This document shows, piece after piece, positions 6,462 to 11,717 of a stretch of 11,717 bases of DNA. The notes under the pieces are model-generated. The model ran no database searches and had not been told where the DNA came from. It saw nothing but the letters and a program-made list of their open reading frames with translations. The stretch comes from an uncultured Oscillospiraceae bacterium (GTDB lineage: Bacteria > Bacillota > Clostridia > Oscillospirales > Acutalibacteraceae). A program made the position numbers and the translations under genes. The first letter of the stretch is position 1. The number at the start of each line of letters is the position of its first letter. Where the stretch lies: contig CAUDCW010000032.1 of NCBI GenBank assembly GCA_958448165.1, positions 1 through 11,717 on the forward strand. Reading direction: 5' to 3'.

Positions 6462-7745
6462 ATGGACAGCAACATCAGAATGATTAATATATCCGTTGAG
6501 CTTTGCGGAATTCTTATGTGCTTAATGGGAATAGCAGTTGTGCTTATCGGACGCAGAATGGAGAGAAAAACAAGCAGATATTTTGCGGCAATATTCAGCT
6601 GTCTTGGACTATATCTTGTATCAAATATCTGCGGCTTGGCTTTTAAAGGCAGAACAGATACATTCGGATTTTATTCGGTAAGCATATCAAACTTCTGCGA
6701 GTTCTTTTTCGGTTACTTGCTGTCGCTTTTCTTTACGCTGTATATTGTGTATTGCGTAAGCAATGGAAAATCAAATAAAAGATTAAGAGCTTGCATTTTT
6801 GCTCTGTTTACAACGGAAGTATTAATGCTTGTTGTTTCGCAATTCACAGGAATATTTTATTATTTTGACAGCAGTAATGTATATCACAGAGGAGATTTAT
6901 TCTGGATTTCACAGGTCACTGTAATGTGTTCGGCGGTCATAAACACCTTGCTCATTATCTTCAACCGTAAGATGCTTTCAAAAAAAGAGATAATGGCATT
7001 TAGCGTTTACATTATTCTGCCGTTAGTTGCATTAACAGTTCAGATATTCTATTACGGCTTGCTGTTGACACATTTCTCGGAAATTTTGTCTGCATTCGTA
7101 ATGTTTATATTTATTCTGGATGACCAGACAGAAAAATACTGCGAAAAAGAACGAGAAAATTCCGATATGCGTGTTGCGATAATGCTAAGTCAGATTCAGC
7201 CGCACTTTCTCTATAATACGCTTACCTCTATCTACTGCCTGTGTGACAAAGACCCAAAATCCGCAAAACAGGCAATAAGCTGTTTTTCAAAATATTTGCG
7301 TGGTAATCTTGAATCAATAGGTCGCAAAACACCGATATTTTTTGAAGATGAACTAAACCATGTTCAGAGCTATCTTGTTCTTGAAAAAATGCGATTTGAA
7401 GATGAGCTTGAGGTCGTTTATGATATTAAGGCTCAGAGCTTCCTCTTGCCTGCGCTCACTATTCAGCCGCTTGTAGAGAACGCAGTAAAGCACGGAGTAT
7501 GCAACGCGCCTAACGGCGGTACGGTAAAGCTGTCCACTCGGGAATTTCCCGAATACTATGAAATTGAAATAGCAGATAACGGAGTGGGATTTGATACAGA
7601 GAATTTTGATAAAAGTGAAGAAACTCATATCGGTATTGAAAATGTCCGCAGTCGTCTTGAGCTGATGTGCAACGGTACGCTGTCAATAGAAAGTTATGTA
7701 GGAAAAGGTACGACAGCAACCATAAGAATACCAAAGGAGGACTGA
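6462..7745 (+). CDS. Sensor histidine kinase, LytS/YehU (His_kinase PF06580) type with 7TM sensor
   Basis: The product has 427 residues. Residues 10-219 carry about seven hydrophobic helices with only short loops, so the signal is probably sensed in or at the membrane. A short linker (DDQTEKYCEKEREN) leads to the His_kinase domain, with the phospho-acceptor in QIQPHFLYNTL (His248). The ATPase domain has an N box PLVENAVKHG (Asn340) and a G1 box IADNGVGF (Asp372), ending with a GKGTTATIRIP strand at the C-terminus. All key residues are present. The ATG follows AAGGAG (6451-6456). The stop codon lies six bases before the response regulator ATG, and the regulator's ribosome binding site sits inside the kinase's last codons, so the two are tightly coupled. 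This is the cognate kinase of the next gene. Confidence 0.93.
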   Translation: MDSNIRMINISVELCGILMCLMGIAVVLIGRRMERKTSRYFAAIFSCLGLYLVSNICGLAFKGRTDTFGFYSVSISNFCEFFFGYLLSLFFTLYIVYCVSNGKSNKRLRACIFALFTTEVLMLVVSQFTGIFYYFDSSNVYHRGDLFWISQVTVMCSAVINTLLIIFNRKMLSKKEIMAFSVYIILPLVALTVQIFYYGLLLTHFSEILSAFVMFIFILDDQTEKYCEKERENSDMRVAIMLSQIQPHFLYNTLTSIYCLCDKDPKSAKQAISCFSKYLRGNLESIGRKTPIFFEDELNHVQSYLVLEKMRFEDELEVVYDIKAQSFLLPALTIQPLVENAVKHGVCNAPNGGTVKLSTREFPEYYEIEIADNGVGFDTENFDKSEETHIGIENVRSRLELMCNGTLSIESYVGKGTTATIRIPKED

Positions 7746-7751
7746 TAATTT

Positions 7752-8546
7752 ATGATTATTATTGCAGTTGATGATGAAAAGCTCGCTTTGGATGTTTTAG
7801 TGGATACAATTAACGAAGTTGTACCTACAGCTAAAATCTTTGGTTTCCGTCAGCCGCTTGAGGCAATAAGCTTTGCCGAAAATGAAAGCTGTGACATTGC
7901 ATTTCTTGATATAAAAATGCGTGGTATGACAGGACTTGAGCTTGCAAAGCGTTTAAAGGATATTAACGGAAAAATTAATATAATTTTTGTAACGGGATAT
8001 TCCGAGTATTCTCTTGACGCCTTCCGCCTTTACGCAAGCGATTATCTGTTAAAGCCTGTTGATGAGGAGCAGGTGAGAAAAGCTCTCGAAAATTTAAGAA
8101 ATCCGGTTAATACTCCGCAAAAGAAAAAAGTAAAAATAAAATGCTTTGGAAATTTTGAGGTGTTTGTAAACAATGAGCCTTTGAATTTTAACCGAAATAA
8201 AACTAAGGAATTATTCGCCTATCTTGTTGACCGAAAGGGCGCGTCCTGTTCAATGGGTGAAATTACTGCAAAATTGTGGGAGGATAAACCCGACAGCGTT
8301 TCTCAGAGAAGTAACTTGCGTAACCTGATTTATGACCTGAAAAACACCCTTGCAAACGCCGGTGTTGACGATGTTATCGTAAAAAACAGAAATACTGTCA
8401 GATTAAAAACTGAGCTTGTAGACTGCGACTATTACGAATTTTTGAAAGGAAATCTTTCATCTGTGAATACATATCAGGGCGAATATATGCATCAATACTC
8501 ATGGGCAGAAATGACAACAGCTACTCTTCCTGTTGTAGACAATTAA
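7752..8546 (+). CDS. Response regulator: receiver plus OmpR/SARP-type winged helix (SAPR family)
   Basis: The product has 264 residues. The receiver domain (1-115) has the acidic pair Asp7/Asp8, phospho-acceptor Asp53 in IAFLDIKM, Thr81 and Lys101 in LLKPVD, all intact. From about 125 the sequence VKIKCFGNFEVFVNNEPLNF begins an OmpR-type winged-helix domain in its SARP form, continuing through KTKELFAYLVDRKG, the LWEDKPDSVSQRSNLRNLIYDLK recognition region and a hairpin near VKNRNTVRL. Only a short BTAD-like start follows (VDCDYYEFL ... GEYMHQYSWAE); the full BTAD of larger SAPR regulators is missing, which is usual for this gut Firmicute subgroup. Such proteins bind direct repeats with 11-bp spacing next to the -10, the pattern seen in the two cassettes at 1114-1188 and 5792-5866. 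AAAGGAGG ends 11 bases before the ATG. Confidence 0.92.
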   Translation: MIIIAVDDEKLALDVLVDTINEVVPTAKIFGFRQPLEAISFAENESCDIAFLDIKMRGMTGLELAKRLKDINGKINIIFVTGYSEYSLDAFRLYASDYLLKPVDEEQVRKALENLRNPVNTPQKKKVKIKCFGNFEVFVNNEPLNFNRNKTKELFAYLVDRKGASCSMGEITAKLWEDKPDSVSQRSNLRNLIYDLKNTLANAGVDDVIVKNRNTVRLKTELVDCDYYEFLKGNLSSVNTYQGEYMHQYSWAEMTTATLPVVDN

Positions 8547-8566
8547 AATTTATAAACTGTCTTTTC

Positions 8567-8606
8567 CTGCCTTCCTCAACTGCTTTAAAAAGGGCAGAAT
8601 TTTGTT
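8567..8606 (+). terminator. Weak terminator-like hairpin after the response regulator
   Basis: CTGCC (8567-8571) can pair with GGCAG (8593-8597), extended by TT/AA with a bulged G, and AATTTTG follows. The loop is long and AT-rich. The stronger structure at 8691-8730 is the more convincing end of the operon. Confidence 0.3.
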
Positions 8607-8625
8607 GTTTATTTGTTGTTTGTTG
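8600..8625 (+). repeat. TTTGTTG direct repeats, one pair at 11-bp spacing
   Basis: TTTGTTG occurs at 8601-8607, 8612-8618 and 8619-8625. The first two have the same 11-base period and core as the promoter boxes at 1152-1173, but the CAC ends are missing and no TATAAT follows at the right distance. It could be a decayed regulator site or, since it lies just beyond the integrase stop codon, part of an integrase arm-binding region. Confidence 0.4.
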
Positions 8626-8690
8626 CCGCTGAAAGTGATTTGAAGCTGCTTTAAAATGCGAAAGATAAATTGAAAATGAAATAAAAATCT

Positions 8691-8730
8691 AAAGGTCGGG
8701 TAGTTCTGTGTGACAGATACCCGACCTTTT
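8691..8730. terminator. Strong bidirectional terminator between convergent genes
   Basis: A perfect 12-bp stem AAAGGTCGGGTA (8691-8702) / TACCCGACCTTT (8718-8729) is extended by an inner TCTGT/ACAGA stem. T residues follow on the plus strand and an AGATTTTT tail on the minus strand. It serves both the kinase/regulator operon and the integrase gene. Confidence 0.9.
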
Positions 8731-8767
8731 AATCTTATAGTGTGGTTTTTATTTTATTATTTATTAT

Positions 8768-10156
8768 TTATCCAGCATTTCTGTTTTTGCTCGGCGTCAG
8801 AAGATTTTCAAGAGTTTCTGCTGCGGCTTCGTCTGCCGACTTGATTGCGTGGGCGTATATCTTGCTTGTGGTTACGGTGTCGGCGTGTCCGAGCCTTTTC
8901 GCAACGGTTGTAAGCGGTACGCCGCCGGCTATCTGCAAGGTTGCATTTGTGTGGCGAAGTGAATGTATTGATATCGGCGGCAGAACATCGCTGTGCGCCT
9001 TCACAAATTTTGAAAACCAGCTTGTCAGTCTGTCCGGGTGAAGCGGCTGACCCTCTGCCGTTGTGAAAAGCCTGTTCGTGTTTACCCAGCGATCGCCCAT
9101 TTTTAATCGAAGCTCCGTCTGCCACACCTTGTATGCTCTCAGGTCTGCTATTGCAGACTGCGACAGCTTTATAATTCGGTTTGAGGTTTCGTTCTTCGTT
9201 TCGTCCTCGAATATCCCCTTGTCGGGAAGATACAATGAGGAGCGGCAAACCTGAAGAGTTGAGTTCTCAAAGTTCACATCGCTCCATTCAAGACCAAGCA
9301 ATTCTCCTCGTCTTAAGCCTGTGAAAAGCAGAAGCCTGATCATAGTTCTGTATTCCGTGTCCTCATTTTCAAGAAGGTCAAGCAGTGTCGCCGCCTGTAT
9401 TTCGTCAAGATACTTTGGCTCCTTTTTCTCAACTCTGGGCGGCTTTGTGCGGTCACAGGGATTTGACAGCAATGCGCCCCATTCGACAGCAGTGTTGAAT
9501 ATTGAGGACAAAAGTCTGTGATGGTGCAGAACGGTTTTTGAGGACAGCGGCTTGCTTATATCAACGGGCGTGAAAATATCCTGCATCGCCATATTCAAGC
9601 CTTTGGCAAGCTTTTGCGCTGTTGCAAGAGTGCAGTTGCCTCCTTGAATTACAGGCGCAATAGAGCTTGAAGCAATACCTGCTCGCCGTGACAGCTCCGC
9701 TCTTGAAAGCTTATTTTTCTTGAGATATTTTTTGAGGTCAAGCTTGCATTTGTACTTCGTGTCCTGCCTTATACCGCCCTCTGCGAGGTTTTCGTAGAAT
9801 GACAAAAGATGCTGCGGCTGTATGCGGTCAATCCTCATATGACCCAACGCTGCATTAATGCGCGGCATCATAGTTTTGTAGCGTGCGTATGTTTTCGGGC
9901 GAAGCTCGTTCTTTTTGTGCTTGAACCATTCCTCGGCGAAGTCCGCTAATTTGACCTTTCCGTTCATAACAAGACCCTTTGCGCACTGCTCTTCAAACAG
10001 CACCGCCTGCCGCTGAACCTCTTTTTCAATCTGCTTAGCGGTCATATTCGGCTCGGGCTTGTATGTCATAGTGTGGCGTATCTGCCTGCCGTTTGCGTCG
10101 TATCCGCCTGATACGGAAATAAGGTATGTATTCTTTCTTTTTTGTATAGCAGCCAT
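8768..10156 (-). CDS. Tyrosine recombinase/integrase with an inserted XRE-like HTH domain
   Basis: The product has 462 residues. Residues 1-60 resemble the arm-DNA-binding AP2-like domain of Tn916-type integrases (YLISVSGGYDANGRQIR). The core-binding domain starts near 68 and is interrupted at about 138-197 by a helix-turn-helix unit (LKKYLKKNKLSRAELSRRAG, then a GGNCTLATAQKLAKGLN half), resuming at LSSKTVLHHHRLLSSIF. The catalytic domain (from about 245) has Arg282 in TGLRRGE, a likely Lys321, His398 and Arg401 in HSLRH, His424 in LGHAD and nucleophile Tyr434 in SKIYAHA, so it should be active. The start is supported by AAGGAAG eight bases upstream. No excisionase, relaxase or phage gene accompanies it and no flanking att pair is evident. 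It is visibly more GC-rich than the lipoprotein genes, which fits horizontal arrival. Confidence 0.93.
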   Translation of the reverse strand: MAAIQKRKNTYLISVSGGYDANGRQIRHTMTYKPEPNMTAKQIEKEVQRQAVLFEEQCAKGLVMNGKVKLADFAEEWFKHKKNELRPKTYARYKTMMPRINAALGHMRIDRIQPQHLLSFYENLAEGGIRQDTKYKCKLDLKKYLKKNKLSRAELSRRAGIASSSIAPVIQGGNCTLATAQKLAKGLNMAMQDIFTPVDISKPLSSKTVLHHHRLLSSIFNTAVEWGALLSNPCDRTKPPRVEKKEPKYLDEIQAATLLDLLENEDTEYRTMIRLLLFTGLRRGELLGLEWSDVNFENSTLQVCRSSLYLPDKGIFEDETKNETSNRIIKLSQSAIADLRAYKVWQTELRLKMGDRWVNTNRLFTTAEGQPLHPDRLTSWFSKFVKAHSDVLPPISIHSLRHTNATLQIAGGVPLTTVAKRLGHADTVTTSKIYAHAIKSADEAAAETLENLLTPSKNRNAG

Positions 10157-10202
10157 CCGATCATCTTCCTTACACTCGATATTTTGTCATAATGCTGATT
10201 AT

Positions 10203-10230
10203 ATTATACCATATATATGGTATATGTCAA
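10203..10230 (-). promoter_or_regulatory. Consensus promoter of the integrase gene
   Basis: On the minus strand TTGACA (10230-10225) and TATAAT (10208-10203) both match the consensus exactly, with a 16-bp spacer. The -10 ends about 46 bases before the start codon. Such a strong promoter implies tight repression, and the spacer is filled by a palindrome (10205-10224). Confidence 0.85.
10205..10224. promoter_or_regulatory. 20-bp palindromic operator within the integrase promoter
   Basis: TATACCATATATATGGTATA is a perfect 20-bp palindrome. It covers the whole spacer and part of the -10 of the integrase promoter, so a dimeric repressor bound there would exclude RNA polymerase. The HTH inside the integrase is one candidate binder; a host or lost-element repressor is another. 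Palindromy is seen; repressor binding is inferred. Confidence 0.65.
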
Positions 10231-10291
10231 ATTTGGGGAGAATAGTTGATTCGAATGTCTGAGCCGATTTTTAAATTCTGAGGGCGGAGTG

Positions 10292-10320
10292 AGAGCTGTG
10301 TATTCTGCTCTATTTTTATT
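10292..10320 (+). terminator. Weak hairpin followed by a T-rich tail
   Basis: AGAGC (10292-10296) pairs with GCTCT (10307-10311), followed by ATTTTTATT. The stem is only five pairs, so this is a marginal plus-strand terminator. In the gene-free stretch 10157-10558 I see the integrase promoter and palindrome, this hairpin, a mini-ORF, a candidate dockerin promoter and a leader hairpin. Confidence 0.3.
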
Positions 10321-10357
10321 TTAATTTAAAGGCAGTTTACAATTTTGGAGGATAAAT

Positions 10358-10384
10358 ATGAAAAACAGTAAAATTATTGTATAA
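10358..10384 (+). other. Eight-codon ORF with a strong ribosome binding site
   Basis: TGGAGGA lies seven to eight bases before an ATG that reads MKNSKIIV and then TAA. It looks like the start of a gene whose body has been lost, or a leader peptide. No function can be read from eight residues. Confidence 0.3.
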
Positions 10385-10425
10385 TTCACACAAACCACTG
10401 AGATTATATTTGGTTATAAAATGCG

Positions 10426-10454
10426 TAGACTTTTATAAAAAATAGCAGTATAAT
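10426..10454 (+). promoter_or_regulatory. Candidate promoter of the dockerin gene
   Basis: TATAAT at 10449-10454 is preceded at 17 bp by TAGACT (10426-10431), four of six matches to the -35 consensus. The inferred start near 10461 leaves a leader of about 98 bases containing a GC-rich hairpin. Confidence 0.5.
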
Positions 10455-10478
10455 GAAGAAACAGCAGAATCGGTTCCA

Positions 10479-10510
10479 ATATTGCATAGGCGGTGCGGCG
10501 CACCGAATAT
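10479..10510 (+). promoter_or_regulatory. GC-rich hairpin in the dockerin mRNA leader
   Basis: CGGTGCG (10491-10497) and CGCACCG (10499-10505) form a perfect seven-base inverted repeat around one G. An outer ATATT/AATAT pair (10479-10483, 10506-10510) can add to it across a bulge. It stands out in AT-rich surroundings and is followed after about 20 bases by a T run, but lies well before the ribosome binding site. I do not recognise a riboswitch class. It could equally be a DNA operator. Confidence 0.45.
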
Positions 10511-10558
10511 ACATTGTCGGATACAGGATAATTTTTTGAGAAGAAAGAGGTTTTTAAA

Positions 10559-11506
10559 ATGAGAGAAAGCAAAAAGCACACAGTGGGAAAGAAAGTCAAT
10601 CGAGCAGGCTTGTGCGTATGTTTGGCAGGACTGATAGCTGTTTCGGCAGGCGTGACTTCTTATGCGGCAGTGCCAAGCGGTAATGACAGCACACTTATAC
10701 GAGGCGATGTAAACCTTGACTCAACGGTAAACTTAAAGGACGCTATTCAAATCCAAAAGTTTGCATTGAGTATGATAGACTTCAATGACGAACAGAAGAA
10801 ATGTGCAAATGTTGACGATAACAACAATATAAATCTGCTTGATAGTATAGTCGTACAGAAATATGCAGTAGGTATTGAAACAGAGGTAAAGGGTATTGGT
10901 GAGGCGATTACTGACCCTGTGACAGACCCAACCGAGCCTCCAACGAAACCAACCGAGCCGCCTACGACTCCAACCGAGCCGACAGAGCCGAGTGAGGCGG
11001 AATATGAGTGGGTGCCTATATATGAGAAAAGAACAAGAACTATTTGTAACGGCTGCGGTTTGGATATAACAAAAGATATAAGTCATATTTGGGATTGTGG
11101 TCCGAATTACCACAGTGAAAAGGTTTGGCTTTTCTACGGCACTGATGAGTGGGTTGTAAAGAATAAGGATGTTGGAAATAGGACATTGGTTGAAATGGAA
11201 GACCAGTATGGCAAGTATTACTCAAGCGTTGGTGTCCTCGGCTCAGACAAAGCTATCCGTGAAGCAGACCAAATGATTGTTGACCTTTGGTTCTTGCAGG
11301 ATGATATTTATAAACTGGAGACAGTTCCGATTAAGGTTTGTTCAACCATAGTGGCAGATGGAGATATATGCCACGAAAACTTCATTCTGAGAAACGATAA
11401 AGAGTTTAAAGCTCATAAAAAGTTCCACGAAGCTAAGGGCGAAAAGTTCGAGTATCGTGATGCAACTATGGAAGTCCTTTACAAAAAGGTAAAGGTCGAA
11501 AAATAA
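10559..11506 (+). CDS. Secreted protein with N-terminal type I dockerin and Cys/His-rich C-terminal domain
   Basis: The product has 315 residues. A basic N-terminus and hydrophobic core (17-33) end in a likely signal peptidase site near SYAA (about 36). Residues 49-106 form a type I dockerin with two calcium loops: D50, N52, D54, T56, D61, then N84, D86, N88, N90, D95, each followed by a helix (AIQIQKFAL, SIVVQKYAVG). A Pro/Thr linker of PTEP units spans 119-144. The rest has two similar segments: VPI near 152 with C163, C166, H176, C180, H185; and VPI near 257 with C261, C271, H272, H286, H290, suggesting a duplicated metal-binding or disulfide module. Dockerins bind cohesins on scaffoldins or the cell surface and usually sit at the C-terminus, so the N-terminal position is unusual. 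No carbohydrate-active domain is recognised. AGAAAGAGG precedes the ATG. Confidence 0.85.
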   Translation: MRESKKHTVGKKVNRAGLCVCLAGLIAVSAGVTSYAAVPSGNDSTLIRGDVNLDSTVNLKDAIQIQKFALSMIDFNDEQKKCANVDDNNNINLLDSIVVQKYAVGIETEVKGIGEAITDPVTDPTEPPTKPTEPPTTPTEPTEPSEAEYEWVPIYEKRTRTICNGCGLDITKDISHIWDCGPNYHSEKVWLFYGTDEWVVKNKDVGNRTLVEMEDQYGKYYSSVGVLGSDKAIREADQMIVDLWFLQDDIYKLETVPIKVCSTIVADGDICHENFILRNDKEFKAHKKFHEAKGEKFEYRDATMEVLYKKVKVEK

Positions 11507-11537
11507 ATCTTCAACTCTATTTTTATTCATAAAAGTG

Positions 11538-11565
11538 AGAGAGCAGAGCGAGAGCTTTGCTCTCT
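11538..11565 (+). terminator. Stable GNRA-loop hairpin after the dockerin gene
   Basis: AGAGAGCA (11538-11545) and TGCTCTCT (11558-11565) pair perfectly, with GAGC/GCTT inside and a GAGA tetraloop (11550-11553), about 12 bp in all. It lies 31 bases after the stop codon but no T run follows, so it may stabilise the 3' end rather than terminate. Confidence 0.5.
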
Positions 11566-11568
11566 TGC

Positions 11569-11612
11569 ATACTATTATAAATCACCAATACACTGTGCTT
11601 AAATAATAGTAT
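11569..11612. repeat. 10-bp inverted repeat in AT-rich DNA
   Basis: ATACTATTAT (11569-11578) is the reverse complement of ATAATAGTAT (11603-11612), with a 24-base spacer. The remaining bases to the window end are AT-rich and non-coding. They finish with TTGACAGGTCAA (11704-11715), a small palindrome that could be the -35 of a gene beyond the window. Confidence 0.4.
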
Positions 11613-11717
11613 AGATATATAAAAAATAACCCGTAATCACTAAAATTTACAATTTATTCACACTATATCTACAGATTATTAATCCAGGTGTTAGATTTTT
11701 GTCTTGACAGGTCAAAA

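Noticed and set aside
8580..8656. CTGCTTTAAAA direct repeats at 8580-8590 and 8646-8656 as attachment sites
   Set aside because: Both copies lie on the same side of the integrase gene and none is seen on the other side; eleven AT-rich bases can recur by chance.
8742..9254. Plus-strand ORFs opposite the integrase (99 and 63 codons)
   Set aside because: They are antisense shadows of a well-supported integrase with all catalytic residues, and have no credible ribosome binding sites.
10240..10265. TTGATTCGAATGTCTGAGC, resembling a tRNA T-arm fragment near the integrase
   Set aside because: The bases flanking the TTCGAAT loop do not pair as a T-stem and no acceptor or anticodon arm is nearby, so it is not a tRNA remnant or a supported att site.
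5908..11504. 14-bp identity AAAGGTCGAAAAAT at 5908-5921 and 11491-11504
   Set aside because: One copy is inside the dockerin coding end and the other in a leader; a single 14-bp match in AT-rich 11.7 kb is plausible by chance.
10308..11527. 13-bp CTCTATTTTTATT direct repeats flanking the dockerin gene
   Set aside because: Low-complexity T-rich words next to hairpins on both sides; no terminal inverted repeats or target duplication support a mobile unit.
1..11717. CRISPR array, rRNA or IS element
   Set aside because: No regularly spaced repeats with unique spacers, no rRNA-like blocks, and no transposase or terminal inverted repeats were seen.

Overview
The window looks like a chromosomal segment of a low-GC gut or rumen Firmicute, probably a Ruminococcus / [Eubacterium] siraeum-like member of the Oscillospiraceae. 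The evidence is the AT-rich intergenic DNA, AGGAGG-type ribosome binding sites, lipobox lipoproteins, a type I dockerin protein, a clostripain-family protease, and a response regulator of a SARP-like type common in these bacteria. Species is inference; no rRNA or other marker is present.

Layout. (1) 3-884: 3' part of a secreted beta-helix protein, open at the window edge. (2) 885-1227: hairpins and a promoter. (3) 1228-5690: two lipoprotein genes, a clostripain (C11) family cysteine peptidase and a 1071-residue lipoprotein with beta-rich repeats and a long helical region. (4) 5691-6046: terminator, a second copy of the same promoter, and an interrupted small ORF. (5) 6047-8546: apparent operon of a three-helix membrane protein, a 7TM LytS/YehU-type histidine kinase and a response regulator with receiver, OmpR/SARP-type winged helix and short BTAD-like tail. 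(6) 8547-8767: convergent intergenic region with a strong bidirectional terminator. (7) 8768-10156, minus strand: tyrosine integrase with an HTH domain inserted in its core-binding region, behind a consensus promoter carrying a 20-bp palindrome. (8) 10157-10558: divergent regulatory region. (9) 10559-11506: secreted protein with an N-terminal dockerin and two Cys/His clusters. (10) 11507-11717: hairpins and AT-rich DNA.

Main observation. A near-identical 75-bp cassette (three differences) lies upstream of the clostripain gene (1114-1188) and upstream of the membrane protein-kinase-regulator operon (5792-5866). Each copy has an AT tract, a perfect tandem 11-bp repeat (TTTTGTTGCAC twice) where a -35 box would be expected, and TATAAT nine bases after the second repeat. 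An 11-bp direct repeat abutting the -10 is how SARP and PhoB/OmpR-type winged-helix activators bind, and the operon under the second copy encodes such a regulator. I infer a self-contained, autoregulated envelope-sensing circuit: membrane protein, kinase and regulator controlling their own operon and the neighbouring clostripain/large-lipoprotein pair. Sequence alone does not prove this. The integrase and dockerin genes look like separate, possibly later, arrivals.
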